Counted from the first letter of the stretch, positions 36,841 to 49,563 are shown. The stretch is DNA of 64,000 bases from Cyclaneusma minus (GCA_037179335.1 JAKZHN010000004.1:310001-374000), one strand, 5' to 3'. Numbers and translations: made by a program. Notes: generated from the letters alone by a model not told the origin.

Positions 36841-37287
36841 CTAAGCCTCTCCTCCCTGAGACGCTGATCCTTCTGACTCTCGCTCAGCATCCCCATCAAG
36901 CCTTGCCTTCATCTGCTCAAGTTTCTGCTTTTCGGTATGTGTGACCAGTTTCAGCCTCAGCCCCATCTCCAAAAAGCCATTTTTCAAGACCTCTTCCAAC
37001 TGTTCGCAGCGTTCTATGATCTCCTCCCTTCGTTCTACAGTTGGGTCGAAGAGATCGGGATGGTTTTCAGCCACCTCCTGTTCGAAATGTGTAATCGTCT
37101 CATCGACGACCTCGTAGACCGCGAGGATGGTCTCAATGCGGACTTTGTGGCAGAAAAGCTGGGTGTCGTCGCCGCTCTCGTTTAGTATCCGTAGAAGAGT
37201 CTTGGCGTCGAGGAGGAGGGTGGGCTCATTGGGTCTAGGTCTGCTTCCTGGAGCGAAGTTGCCTCTGGAGTTGTTGGGGTCTGTCAT
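36841..37287 (-). CDS. Coiled-coil family protein, member 4 (148 aa, unknown function)
   Basis: I place the start at ATG 37287-37285 (MTDPNNSRGNFAPGS); the frame is open for 75 more codons upstream, but that leader resembles no family member. The helical N-terminal module reads LLLDAKTLLRILNESGDDTQ, followed by the family coiled coil ERREEIIERCEQLEEVLKNG and VTHTEKQKLEQMKARLDGD, ending in a Ser/Glu tail. It is shorter and more divergent than members 1 and 2, with no signal peptide or membrane helix. Its upstream region has a TATATTTG sequence around 37395 but not the shared promoter block of the other three. Function unknown. Confidence 0.65.
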   Translation of the reverse strand: MTDPNNSRGNFAPGSRPRPNEPTLLLDAKTLLRILNESGDDTQLFCHKVRIETILAVYEVVDETITHFEQEVAENHPDLFDPTVERREEIIERCEQLEEVLKNGFLEMGLRLKLVTHTEKQKLEQMKARLDGDAERESEGSASQGGEA

Positions 37288-38330
37288 TATGGGTCTGCTT
37301 TCTCTTGTGGGGAACTGGGATCTTAAGCGCTGAGGAGAGTAGGGACTTCTGAGGATTAGGGTTGGTTGACTACGGCTACATGACGTCTCTTGGCAAATAT
37401 ATGAGAGAACTTCAGTGGAGCCTCTGGGATTTGGATGCTCTTGTTTTGGAAGGTGACAAAGAATTGTGACTCTCCACTTCCGTTGACGGTAAGCTGCATC
37501 AATCTTGCTCATTTGCTACTGCTAGTCTCTTGGAATTCAGCAAATTGTTTCAGAGTTGGGAAAACCAAAGAACGTAATGACATATCTTGATACACGTCGA
37601 CTTAGACATAGAAGTCTTTTGTTAGGCAGGGCTGACTCTACTCAGAGTGATAGATGATCCTTCTATGGTCACTGGGAAGTCATTGATATTGATTGCTTTT
37701 AACTCACCTGGGTCCCTATGGATAGTCATCTGTCACTGAGAAACACACCGCGGATCTGTTGCCATGACATTGCCATTAATGTTGTTTGCTGCCTTAAGCA
37801 AGCGATAACGGCAAGTAGATTCTTTGACGAATGACTTTAAAAGAGAGCCTTTATGCAACCAATATCTAACTGTGTATTTTACCTGGGATGCTGATGGTTG
37901 GAGGGAGCTTTCCTATCTGAAGACTTTCGGCCTTTATATCGAGTACAAAGAATTGTAATTTGTTCTTCATTTCAGCTGGACGCGCACAATAAATAGCACT
38001 GGTCAAAGTGTAATAAATCTAGGATACTGCCCAAATTATTCAGATTGTCTCTAATTATTGAGACTGGTTCAAACCACTTCGAATATTCCAAGGGACTTAA
38101 GATGCTCTTAACAACTGAGATATTTCAGATACTTGGGGAGTATAAGCCCTGTCCAGACGTTTCTGTCCCGTTAAAGTGTACTCTGTTACGATTTGTCGAT
38201 TAAATATCTGGTTTGCCCAAGTCCGAAACTTGACCCTGCAAAACTGACAGCGTATTTGAATCACTGACAAAGCTATATCACGGTGCGCAGCTAGGGGTCA
38301 TGTGATAACGAGGACAGAGACATCTCTGAC
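37288..38330. other. Intergenic, no gene seen
   Basis: About 1 kb of moderate AT content with no substantial ORF on either strand beyond the upstream extension of member 4. Confidence 0.5.
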
Positions 38331-38636
38331 CTGGCTCTCAACCCTCGCGACCTGAATCTCGACCCCCGTCAAGACGTCTCCGGTGTTTTGGGCATGCTGA
38401 ACCACCAAGCCGCTCGAATGGATGACTATGACTTGATCCCCCGACAAAGTGTTGAGGCTTGGGTCACCCACCCCGACCTACGCACCGCGTCATGGTTGAA
38501 TTCTCTTCCGAATGCCACCGACAACTTCGTGAAGGACCCCAGCAACGAATGTCGGGTGGTAGTCTGGCACATGAGTCTGTATGAGAGCTCCATCTTGCTC
38601 AATACAGCTCTTCCGTCATGGCTCTCGAGACATTGA
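38331..38636 (+). pseudogene. Possible coding remnant
   Basis: A frame stays open for about 110 codons up to the stop at 38634-38636, with balanced, protein-like composition (for example VEAWVTHPDLRTASWLNSLP), but the first ATG is at 38394 and no upstream exon is evident. I recognise no domain. It may be an exon of a decayed gene or a chance ORF. Confidence 0.25.
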
Positions 38637-38639
38637 CTA

Positions 38640-39105
38640 CTCGCATTCCTGCCACTGGCATGTCCAAGAAACCGCAGCCAGAACATCTCAAGCATCTCGG
38701 AAATGCCCGCTTATCAGCGTATTGGACGTCATCGCATTCTCTGCGGACGTTAGAAGGTGATCTTTCTTTCTTGCAGCTGTTTGGCAGACCGGTGGCCGGG
38801 GGAGTGTGGGAAGTCTTGCGTTGGCGGATGAGGATATCAAACAGGGGTAGATGATAATAAGCTGACAGCTCGTTTCTCGTTCTCCTCCAAGGCCTCCACA
38901 GCTCCGAGTTGGCGCTCGCGGTTCTCGATCTCAGCATCTTTGAATCGTTTTTATTCGCCAAACTCTGAATAGCCTCGAACCTGACTCGTTCCTCGTCCTT
39001 CATTGTTCTCTTCGTTCTCGGCAAACTCAAGTTCGAAAGAGGATGTTGAAAGCTGGAAGGCAGCAAGGACATTTGGGGGGTATTTTTGATTTCATAACTG
39101 ATCAT
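38640..39105 (-). pseudogene. Possible decayed coiled-coil coding remnant
   Basis: Two short frames on the minus strand look coding but do not join: KDEERVRFEAIQSLANKN and, in another frame, DAEIENRERQLGAVEALEEN followed by EKRAVSLLSS. The charged helical composition resembles the coiled-coil family upstream, so this could be a further degenerate member. The similarity is too weak to assert. Confidence 0.25.
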
Positions 39106-39201
39106 TTGTCTCTTCTATTTTCACGGCCGTAGGAAGAGATACCAAAAAAGGCAGAAAATTTCAAATCCACAGGCCTTTCTATATGCAAATGTGATTTAAT
39201 A

Positions 39202-39418
39202 TGATATTGGTATATGGTAGGAAGGGCAGCTAACCCGCGTTACGTGGTTGGGTAAGGCTGGTCGTTGGCCAGGGATTCATTTAACCAGCGTAGCTAGCGG
39301 TATGGGGCCGCAATTTTACCAAACTACGAAATCTCTGCAATACCAGCTCTAAAACCCTTACAGCTTTAAGACAAAGATTGCGGTTAGCTATAGCTCTTAA
39401 TTTTCCTTTTTTCCGCCC
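39202..39418 (+). repeat. Left end of island 2 (inverted copy)
   Basis: Begins TGATATTGGTATATGG and keeps moderate GC. The right end, read inward, begins TGATGTGGTTATATAG. Similarity continues for about 200 bp with gaps. Confidence 0.5.
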
Positions 39419-39554
39419 TATATAATTCTAGTCTAGTTACATAGCCTCAGCCGGTCGTAGCTAGCTGTTTCAGCCCAAAAGCCGCTATCCGCAAACAGCG
39501 GTCATGTACCGCCAGCCACGTGGGCTTTGCTTAGAGGCTTTTTTGGCGCTAAAA

Positions 39555-39750
39555 CAGCCAGCTCCGCTGGCTGTGCTTTGCAAAATACACTGATTTTTAA
39601 TCACTTTCTCTTTTCCTCCGCATGTAACGACTAAAACCATATATATATCATATAATCTAGCTCCTTATATGCAAGAAAAAAGAGAAAGCGAAAAAAATGA
39701 TTAAAAATTAATATATTGCAAAATATAGCTAATAAAGCTAGCTCCAGCCA
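39555..39750. repeat. Nested palindromes at the GC/AT boundary
   Basis: A short perfect hairpin, CAGCCAGC / GCTGGCTG (39555-39573), is followed by a larger inverted repeat. The left arm (39567-39615) carries TTTGCAAAATACACTGATTT and ends CTTTCTCTTTTC; its complement lies at 39675-39750. The right arm recurs in direct orientation at about 40137-40200. Confidence 0.6.
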
Positions 39751-40310
39751 CCAGGGTTTTTTTTATATAATATAATATATAAAAAAGCTTATATAATATT
39801 TAGCAAGGCTAGGAATAAGCATATAAAAACAAAAGCTGGCTTAATTAATTATAAGCTATATAAAGAGCAAATTAAATTAAAATTAAGCTATATAAAATAA
39901 ATAAATAAGAAACAATTAAAGCCGCAGCTAATATAAAATTTTGCTTTGAAGCTATAAAAACTAGCATAATAAAAAAAATTATAATTAAAATATTATAAAT
40001 AATTTATAAAAGCCTTATTAGCTAAGCAACGCATTTTAATTACCCTTTTAGCCGCCTTAATTATATAATAATTAATTGCCTTTTTACTATTATATAATTA
40101 TATTATATATAATTTAGCTTTTTATATATAAAAAAAAGCAAAAAAGTAATTAAAAAATAATATATTATAGGGCATAGCTAATAAAGCTAGCTTTAGCTAT
40201 TAAGCTTTTTTATATATAATATAATATATAAAAAAAACTTATATAATATTTAAGAAAATTAGAAATAAATATATAAAGGCAAAAACTAGCTTAATTAGCT
40301 AAATTTAAAT
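39675..40310. repeat. Direct repeat flanking a copy of the island end
   Basis: 39690-39850 and 40137-40310 share TAGCTAATAAAGCTAGCT, a TATATAATATAATATATAAA core and further collinear sequence, the second copy more RIP-mutated. Between them (39905-40105) lies a RIP-mutated copy of the island's right end; its last 26 bp differ from 49078-49103 almost only by C-to-T. Confidence 0.65.
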
Positions 40311-42035
40311 AAAATAAAAAAGGCTATATTTTTTTAAAAAAAAATTGGCAAAAAAATAAAGCCGTATTAAAGCTAAATAATAGCAAAAATAATAGTTTTT
40401 TTTTAAAACAAATACCGGTTGGTAAAAAAGCGGAGGCTAAGCTAATATTTAAATTTAATATTATATTTATAATAGCGCTTAAAAGTATTAAAATTCCAAT
40501 AGCCTAATTATTAAATTTCCATTTTAAAAATATTTATATTAGCGGCTTAATTAGCGGCTTTTTTATAAATATTATAATTGCTATAAAAGCTTTAATTTAA
40601 AATACCAATAATGCAAAATTAATTGCAAATTATAAAAATATAAAATATAAAATTTATAATATAATTATAAAGCCAAAGTAAAAATAGCGCAAAAGGCAAT
40701 AATTAAATATATTTTAATACTAATTATTGCAAAGATGATTTAAATATTCTAATATTTTTTATTAGCCTTGCTATTTAATAATATAAATATAGCATATTTA
40801 TTATTATTTGCAAATTTAGTATAATGCCGCTGGATTTGAATGCATTTAAATTTTTTAAATTTTTTAATTAAAAGCTTTTTATTTATTATAATTTTGCCTG
40901 CGCAAAAAAATCCAGTCCAAACTATTTTAAAAATACCGTTATTATACATTTTTTTATATATTTTTTAAAAAAAGTCTGGTAATAAATTACCTTTAAAAAA
41001 AGCGGAAAAGCATTATTAATAATATTGTTTAATATATTAAATTTAAATTTGAAAGTTGTTTTTAATTTATAATTATTCCGAAAATAGCGATAGCCAATAA
41101 GGGTTAATTTAATTAATTTAAATAAAAAGGCAAAATTATTTTACAAATAAAGAATATAAATATAATAAATTGCCAAAAAGGCATTTTATAAAATTTCGAG
41201 GCTTAAAAGACCTTTTTTACCAAATAGAGCCTTCGATTTTATAAAAACAAATTTATTTAATTACTATAGCTAATATGGTTAAATAAAAGTTTATTTTTTG
41301 AATTGCATAAAAGCATTTTTAAAAGCATTAATAATTTTGGTAGTTTTTAAAGCTATTAATAGCTAAGCTATAATAAATAATATTTTTAATTTTGATGCTT
41401 AAAAAAATATATTATTTTATTATATTGAAAATTATTTATAATTATAAAAATCTGCCAATAAAAATACCAATTAATAATTGCTTTTATATTAAAATAAAAA
41501 GATGCATTAGCTAGCCTATTAAAATAGCCAAATAAATAAATAACCTTTAGCTTAATATTAGCAAAGCTGGTTAAAATTAATAATTTTGGCAAATTTATAT
41601 ATTAATTTGCATTTTTAAATATATATTTTAAAACACCGTATTAAATTATAAAGCTTTATATTGGAAAAACAATTACAATTGCATAAATTTTAAAAATATT
41701 AATATTTAGCTAACTTTTCTATTTAATAAAAGGCTTAATTGCTTGCAAAAGTATTTAAAATTGCGGTAAAAAGCTAATATAATTTTTTAGCAATATTCTT
41801 AAATAGCGCAATTATTAATATAAAAAGCGCCAAGGCCAATATTAAAAGCATTGCTAGAAAGATAAATTCGTGCATATTTAATATTGTTAAAAAACCAAAT
41901 ACTATTAAATTAAAAAAATAGCTCATATTATTATTTTAAATTTTTGCAAACGTTTTTGAAAAGGCAATAATATTTGCTATTTAAAATTTTAAATAAAAAA
42001 ATTATAATAAAAATTTAAAATCGGCGATAATATAA
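40311..42035. other. RIP-degraded AT-rich DNA
   Basis: No intact gene; ORFs of 66-68 codons at 40749-40949 and 41386-41592 have low-complexity composition. Confidence 0.6.
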
Positions 42036-42040
42036 ATAGC

Positions 42041-42214
42041 TGTGAAATTTTAATATAGGTAAAGATCCTTTTATTTTTAAAGCATTAAGGAGGAAAGGGG
42101 ATTTTATAATTATAGAAACCGGTATTATATATGCATGGCTTTTGCTTACCTATATAATGAGTGGGTTTTGTAAATAGCCCGTAATTTTTATATTGCTAAA
42201 AGTTTATTTTAATA
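42041..42214. repeat. Left LTR (174 bp)
   Basis: Shares AAGGAAAGGGGATTTTA (with one G-to-A difference), GGCTTTTGCTTAC and ACGAGTGGGT-type blocks with the right LTR; more AT-converted in its second half. Confidence 0.85.
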
Positions 42215-45200
42215 TTCTTTTAAAGCTATATCGGGATTTTTTTATAGTGTTTTATTTTAAACGGTTTTTTATATCTAATATTTTTTAAATTTTTTAAATT
42301 AAAATTTTAAAAATAGCTTAATAAATTTATTTGCAATTATATTTTTTACATATATATATAAATAATCCGCTATTTCCCTTTATTTTTTAATTTATATATA
42401 AATTAATAGGCTATATTAATATATTTAGATTTTTTATAAAATTAAAATCTTTTAATTAAAATAATAGCTTTTTAATTATTATCTTTTATATTAATATAAT
42501 ATGGATTTTTACCAACTAGCTTATTATAGCCTATATTTTTAAGCATTTATTTAAGCTATTGGTTTTGCAAATTAATATAATTATATTTTTTTGTTTTTTA
42601 TTTAATTATAATATTGCTTTTTTAAATAATCTTGCAATAAATCCATTAATGCTTTAATAACTGGGGAATAATTTATAAAAAGCATTATTAAATATTTTGA
42701 ATTAATTTTTACTAATGCCTAATTTGCTTAATTTATATTTAACTCTTCTAGCCCGCAATTGATTTAAAATAATAAAGCAATTATATTAAATTAATATTAT
42801 AGCGCTTCTAAAAATTAAATATAAATTAAATTAGTTTATTAATTATAAAATAAATATTTAATTATATAAGCATTAAAGCAAATATAAGCTTGCCAAATTT
42901 TCGCTAATAAAAATTTAAGTTAATTTGTTTTTTATTATTTTTAACTGGTATTATTATATTAGTCTTATTTATTATAAATATTACATATAATAGTTTTTTA
43001 TTAATTAAAAAGCCAAATTTTTTATAAAAATTATTAATATAGTGTTTTTAATTAGTTTAAATTAATTTAATGCTTTTATTTCAAATTATTTTTATACTAA
43101 ACGCCTTTTTAATTTTTCCTAATTTTTTAGCAGTAAACCGATTTATTGATTAGAAATAAAATTAATTAAATTTGGCAATTATTTTAATAATAATAATAAT
43201 ATTATTAATATAAATGAAAATATATATATTAATAATTTTATAAATAAATAAATAGGGGTTATTAAAGCTTTGATTAAATTTAAATTTAATTATTTTAAAT
43301 TTAAGCAGTGAATTTTAATTCCGGATAGCTTATTTTAATTTATAATTGTTTTTATTTAGCTAAAAAATGATTTTCAATTAAATTATAATATTTTTAAATA
43401 GAGCTAAATAAAAAGGCTTGCAAAAAGTGGATTTTATAAAAGCGTTGCTAATATTAAAATAATGGTATTTAAAATTATTTTATATTATAATAGCCAAAAA
43501 AATACAAAAAGTATTTATTTAAATTATAAAAAAGAAATATAAATTTGTTTTAAATTTAATTGAAATTTTTAGCTATAAAGCAAGCTTTAAATTTATTAAT
43601 TTTGCTATTGGGATTAGTTTTAATAATAAATATTTATTTTATAAAAATTAAATTAAAAGTGGTATTTATAGTAATTTTAATTTAAATATTATGAGCCTTT
43701 TTTTTAATTTATATATAATAGCCTTTTGCTATTATTTTTTATATAAAGGGTTAAAAACGGCCTTTTTATAATTATTTAAAATAGAAATATTATAAGTTAT
43801 TTTAATAATAGCTAAAATAATTTTAAATTTATATAAATTAGTATTTTTTATTAGCTATTATAGCTATTATAAAGCTTTTAAAAAAATAATCCCGTTTGCG
43901 AATTTTGGCTTTAATAATATTATATTTTAAATATTTGTAATTATTAATTTTAAAAACCGGCTTTATATTAAAAAACAATTATAGCAATATAAACGCTATT
44001 TAGCTTCATAAAATTATTTATAATTTTAGAAAAGTTATTTATATTAATATTTTTGCTTGCCGGAAATTTAACCGGCATTATAGCTTTTGCAACATTAAAT
44101 AAAAAACTGGTATAATTGATAAAATTATTAAATTTGAAATGCAAAATAGCATTATTTTATTTTTTATAAAAATTGAGAAAATTTAAAATAGAAATTATTA
44201 TATTAAATATAATTTTAATTGCTAATTTAAATTTAAAATAAATTTGCTTGGGCACCGGTGTTTTGGCCTTTTGCTTAATAAAAATAAATTTATTAATATA
44301 ATATTTATTAGGCAGTTTATTAGAAATTCTCTAAAGGCTATAAAAATTATTGCAAAGCTTTAAATTAAATCTATTATTTTATTTTATTTTATTTCATTTT
44401 ATAATTGTTTTATATATTATCTGATCAAAATTTAAATAATAAAATTTGTATTATTTTATAATCTTAAAATTATAGCCAATAAAAATGCATTTATAAAATT
44501 GCGAAAGTAATTTGTTTTTTTGCCGTATGTAATTTTTCTTATAATTAATATAGGCCTATATTTTATAGTTTTGAATACGGATATTATTTTATTAAAGCTA
44601 ATAATTTGGCTATTAATTTTAGATTTAATTTTAATTCGATTTTAAATATATATTTTAGCTATACCGGTTTTTAATTAAAATTTAATTGAGAAGCCAATAT
44701 TATTTAGTATAAATTAAATATGGGCTTTAGAAATTTAAATGGTTTTTTTTAATTATTTTATTTTATTAAAATGAATAGAAAATAATAATTTTAAGCTTAA
44801 TATTATTTATAAAAATTTGAAATATAATTTTTTTAATTAGTTTTCCAGCATTATCATATTAAATGTTTTTTTAGTTTTTTGCTAATTTTAATTTTAGTTT
44901 TTTTATAAAAAGAATATTATATATATTTATATAAATTTTTATTGCAAAAAGCCAAAATTTAAATATATAATTGTTAATAATTTTAAAAAGCTATTAATTC
45001 TTATATGAATTAAAATGAAATTAATTATATTAATATAAATTAATTTTAGCGGCTTTAATTTATAATTGGCTATTTTTTAAAAAATTTGCTTTTATATTTT
45101 ACCAATATTTCAATTTTTATAATTAAAAAATAAAAATAGAATTTTAATTTTTTTAAAGGTAATAATAATATAAATATAATTAACTTTTATTAGGCCAAGG

Positions 45201-46975
45201 TAAATATATTTTTAATAATATAAAGCATATTTATTTTATACAATTTGCTATTAAGCTTTTTTGCAATCCGCTTTTTAAATTGCTTGAATTTTAATTTTAA
45301 TTTGGTATTTTTTAGAAAGCTTTAAATTGGTTTTTAAAAATAGCTTTAAAATGGATTTTAATATTGGCTATATTATATTAGGGCTTTTATAATATATTAA
45401 AAATGAGCCTATTTTGCATTATAGTTAATATTATATTTAATATATTATATTATATTATAATTGACATTATATTTTATATTATAGCAGCCGGTCTATTTAG
45501 CAGGCTAAATAAAATTGGATTTTTTAATATATTTGTAGCAGGAATTTCTTTTGGCAGTTAATAATGCTATTTGGATATTATTTTAAAGCTAAAAAGCTTT
45601 TGCTAATTTTCAAGAAATAATTATAAAATTAATAATATATAGCCGTTTTTAAATTAATGCTTAAAAAACTTTTTTTTGAATGACGATTTTTAAAATATAT
45701 AAAAAAAGAATTAAATAAGCTAAAAAATCCCTATTAATAAATTTTCCTGCCCAAAAGCAAATTTATATTAAAATTAGAAATATAAAGCATATTTTTAAAT
45801 TTATATTATTTTTTATTCATTTTTATTATAATTATATTAATTTGGTTTAAATATAATTTTTATTTATTTTTATTTATTGTTTTTTAAAAATAGGATTATA
45901 TATATTTAAAAAGCAAAAAACAATAATTATATATAATATAACTTTAAAATTGGCAATTTAATTAAATTTAAAAATATTGCTAGTAGCAATAAAATTTTAA
46001 ATAATATAAGCCGTATTTGTTTTTTAAATAAAAATTGCTTATTATTTGCGCTATTTGTGACTTTTTAAAAAAAAAAATGGTAAAAGCGAATTTAACGATT
46101 TTAAGATTTGAAGTATTTTAAATAATTTTCTAAATAATTGTAAAACATAAATTTCTGCGGATATTATAGAATTTATTATTATAAAAAATACAAAAAGCTT
46201 TTTACAATTTTTACATTGTGCGCTAATATTATTATTGCCGCTAATTTAATATTAATATAGTAATTATTTTAATTTGTTGTTAGTAATATAAGCAGCCTTA
46301 TTAAAATTAATAAAAGCAAAAAAGTTTTTTTTTTCGAAAATAAAAAAGCTTTCTTTGGGTATTAAAAAGCATTATTTAATATATTTATTATAACATTGTA
46401 TTTGAAAAGCTAAAATTAAAAAAAACTGCAAAAAATATCTTTTTAATATAAATGACAATATAATCGGAATTTAATTAAAAACTTTTATAGCGGAAAAGAA
46501 CAAATTTGATTTAGGCTTTTTTAATAATTATATTAGGTTTTTATTTAAAGCTATTAGTTTTTTATAAATAGCTATTAATTATTACGCTAAAAATAATAAT
46601 ATATTTGCGGCTCAGTTTATTTAATAGCTAATTAAAGTATAAATAATTAATTAAATATTGGTTAAAAAGTTAACGGCAATTAAAACAAAATTCAAATTAA
46701 TTTAAAAAGAAAAAGAAATTTTTAAAAAATAAAAAATAAAAATAAAAATGGCGCAATTATAGCATTATATATTAAGCTTGTATTTATTATTAGATTGGGC
46801 TTGCATTTATCATTGAATTGGAGTTTAGCATTTATTATTAAATTTGTTAAAAAGTTTTTATTGGGCTTGGCGTTTATTATTAATTGATAAAGGATTTTAT
46901 ATAATAATATTATTAATTTTTGGATTTTTAAAAAAGAATTATTAAATGCGAATTATTGCATTGAAAATTTTAATT

Positions 46976-47149
46976 TATAAAATTTTAATATAAATAGAGA
47001 TGTTTTTGTTTTTAAAATATTAAAAAGGAAAGGGGATTTTAGAATTATAAAAAATAATATTATATATATATGGCTTTCGCTTACTCACGTAACGAGTGGG
47101 TCTCGTGAATAGCCCGTGACCCTCGCACCGCTAGGAGCTTATTTCAATA
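46976..47149. repeat. Right LTR (174 bp)
   Basis: Keeps a GC-rich second half (CGTAACGAGTGGGTCTCG, CCTCGCACCGCTAGGAGC) that is AT-converted in the left copy, so the ancestral sequence can be read here. Followed by ATAGC. Confidence 0.85.
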
Positions 47150-47154
47150 ATAGC

Positions 47155-48895
47155 CAATATTTAAAGCAAATAAATAAAATAAAAAATTGCTAATTAAAAT
47201 TTGGGCATTATATTTAAAAATGCTATTTTAAATAGCCAGCTTTATTGTTAATATTTAAATTTACAATTGCTTAAGCAATAGAATTAAAACTATTATTAAT
47301 TTTAAAACCTTAATATTTATTTCCTCATTTTTTTTAATATTTTATTGAGTACCCAAAGCTATATAAAGCAAATTATAGCTATTTATTTATTTAGGAATTA
47401 TTGCAAATAAATAAAGCTTAAAAATAATAATATTATTATTTAAATAATAAAATATTTATAATTTATCAAATTATAATTTAAAAATCCATTTTTAAGCTTT
47501 TGCAAAACAATTGAAAATAAATAAAGCGATGGCTAATTTAAAAAAAAATACGATTTTAATATATATATAATTTTTTTAAATAAATTTTGATAGCTATTAA
47601 TGTAAAAATACTATTAAAATTATAAAAAAAAACCATTTTTTATATTTTATTTAAAAACAACATATTTATAGCCAGCTTTAATTATAGCTTAAAAAATTAG
47701 CTTAAAAAATGAAGTAGAAATAAGCCGATTTTTTAATAATATAATAATTTATTAATAGTTATTAAAAAAAAAGTTTTAGCTATTATTGTTTTTTTTAATA
47801 TTAAGCTTAAAAATAAAAAATACAAAAATTAATTACAAAAATATTTTTTTAATTTGGCCGAGTATAAAATTGGTTTGGATTTTTTTATTAAAAATTTCGG
47901 GTGCTAAAAATAAAAAATAAAGATTTTCAATTAAAAACTATTATTTAGAATTAACATAATTAATTAGGGCTTTAAATTTAAGATTTTTTTATAAAAAAAT
48001 ATTAAAAATATTTTTAATAAAATAATATTATACTAGCGTATAAAAAACAATAAGGGATTAAATAATGAAATTAAAAAACGGTATTTAATTATATTAAAGC
48101 TGGTACATATTAATAAATATTTATAAAAAAACAATTTGGGTTGAAAAAAGCTTTTTATTAATAAAAGGCTATTAAATATAAAAAAAAAATTTTTTAAAAA
48201 ACATTATTAATTAAAATTCCGGGATTTTGCTAAAAATTTTAAAATTGCCAAAAATAAAAATAAAAATAATAGCGTTATTGCGAATTAAAAAAAAATTAAA
48301 TTAATATAATAATATAATATTTAAAGCAATATATAAAATTGATATTAAATTTTAAATATATAATTTATTAAATGGTTTTTTTATTAATTTTTGGAAATGT
48401 TTTATAAGAAAATTAAAAGCCTAAAAAATATTGCTTATTATTAGATTTAAAAATAGGCGCTAAAACAGCGGGCTTTTATAAAAAAGCATTTAAATTTTTT
48501 TTAAGCTTTTTAAAATTTAATAATATAAAATTGGCGCTTTATTGCAAGTTTTTTATATTAAATTTTGAATTATTAATATTTAAAAAATACAAAAATTTTA
48601 ATAATTGATTTAAGCCGTTTTTTATCTTTAAAATCCCGGTTTTTTAAAAAGCTTTAATTTTTTAAAAAATTTCAAAAATTTCAAAAATTTCAAAAATTTC
48701 AAAAATTTCAAATTTTTTTATTTTCGGCGTTTTTAAATTTGTTATAATAGCGTTTTTTTAAGTATAGGCTAGTTTTTTTCAAAAAGCTGGTAATTTGCAA
48801 TAATAGCGGTATTTATATATATATGGGGTTTTAAAAAAACTAAAAACGGTTATAATTGCAATTCGGGAAAATTTATAATAAAAATCGGAATTTTA
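47155..48895. other. RIP-degraded AT-rich DNA
   Basis: No gene seen. Contains the 9 bp tandem repeat at 48664-48713. Confidence 0.6.
48664..48713. repeat. Tandem repeat of the 9-mer AAAAATTTC
   Basis: About 5.5 head-to-tail copies without divergence. Confidence 0.85.
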
Positions 48896-49103
48896 AATAA
48901 ATTTTTATAAAAAATTAAAATTGCAGCTAATATAAAACTCTGCCTTAAAGCTATAAAATCTGGTATACCAAAAATTTTATAATTAAGGCATTATAAATGG
49001 CCCGTAAAAGCCCCACTGGCTAAGCAACGCACCCTAGTTACCCCCATGGCCGCCTTAACCATATAACGGTTAGCTGCCTTTTCACCACTATATAACCACA
49101 TCA
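48896..49103 (-). repeat. Right end of island 2
   Basis: GC recovers from about 49000 outward. Ends with CCACATCA at 49103; sequence beyond is ordinary. It is a less mutated copy of 39905-40105 (direct) and a diverged inverted copy of 39202-39418. Confidence 0.6.
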
Positions 49104-49290
49104 GTTATGTTTCTTCAAAAGGTTCACCTGCTTCTAGACGTTAGTCACTTTTTACATCAAGCAATTGCGCTTCAAGTTGCAACTGCAGTATCATGCTCTA
49201 CGGCATCCTCGACTCCACCGAATCCTTCAATTGGAGGGTCTTGACAAAATGGTGCGTGATTCTTGAGAATGTACATCGACAGAGCTAGAG

Positions 49291-49563
49291 ATGATGGATG
49301 ATACGGAGTCCACATACGCAGATGTGAACATTTCCGAAGAAACTAAGCAAGCCGATGACGCCCGCTATAGTGGAGTGCTGGGACGACTGGATTCCGAGTC
49401 GGTAGAGTTGGAAGAGAGCCTTGTACCCTGTAAGCTGCTAGAGGAGCGGTACATGGAGACTGAGATGGTGGATTTTAGTAGCCCTCGTTCCATAAGCATC
49501 CTTTATGACATTCAGAACAAGCGACTAGTCTACGATTGTTTGAAGTCTGAAAGCTGTTTTTAA
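49291..49563 (+). CDS. Hypothetical 90 aa ORF
   Basis: Open from ATG 49291, acidic (MMDDTESTYADVNISEETKQ), no domain, signal peptide or membrane segment. No upstream exon found. Composition is protein-like, but the ORF is short and isolated next to the island. Confidence 0.3.
   Translation: MMDDTESTYADVNISEETKQADDARYSGVLGRLDSESVELEESLVPCKLLEERYMETEMVDFSSPRSISILYDIQNKRLVYDCLKSESCF

Larger units (their letters stand above)
42041..47149. mobile_element. Complete LTR retrotransposon, RIP-inactivated (5.1 kb)
   Basis: Two direct repeats of exactly 174 bp (42041-42214 and 46976-47149) bound the element. ATAGC lies directly before the left copy (42036-42040) and directly after the right copy (47150-47154), an intact 5 bp target duplication. 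The left copy starts TGTGAAATTTTAAT; the right starts TATAAAATTTTAAT. Both end AATA, as in the 5.8 kb element in island 1, consistent with a terminal CA changed by RIP. The interior has no surviving long ORF, so the superfamily is unknown. Confidence 0.85.
39202..49103. mobile_element. Second AT-rich transposon island with diverged inverted ends
   Basis: The left margin (39202-39418) is an inverted, diverged copy of the right margin (48896-49103). Shared blocks, read inward, are GGCAGCTAACC, then GTTA-CG/TATGGTT with AAGGC, then ATACCAG, AGCTTTAAG and TTAGCT. Between them is 9.5 kb of RIP-mutated DNA containing a complete LTR element (42041-47149). A third copy of the right end (39905-40105) lies in direct orientation near the left margin. 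No clear target duplication was found, so the two ends may come from different copies of one family. Confidence 0.5.

Noticed and set aside
802..49000. AT-rich blocks as mitochondrial DNA inserted in the nucleus
   Set aside because: No rRNA, tRNA, cox, cob or nad sequence is recognisable, while LTR pairs with target duplications and transition-only differences fit RIPed transposons.
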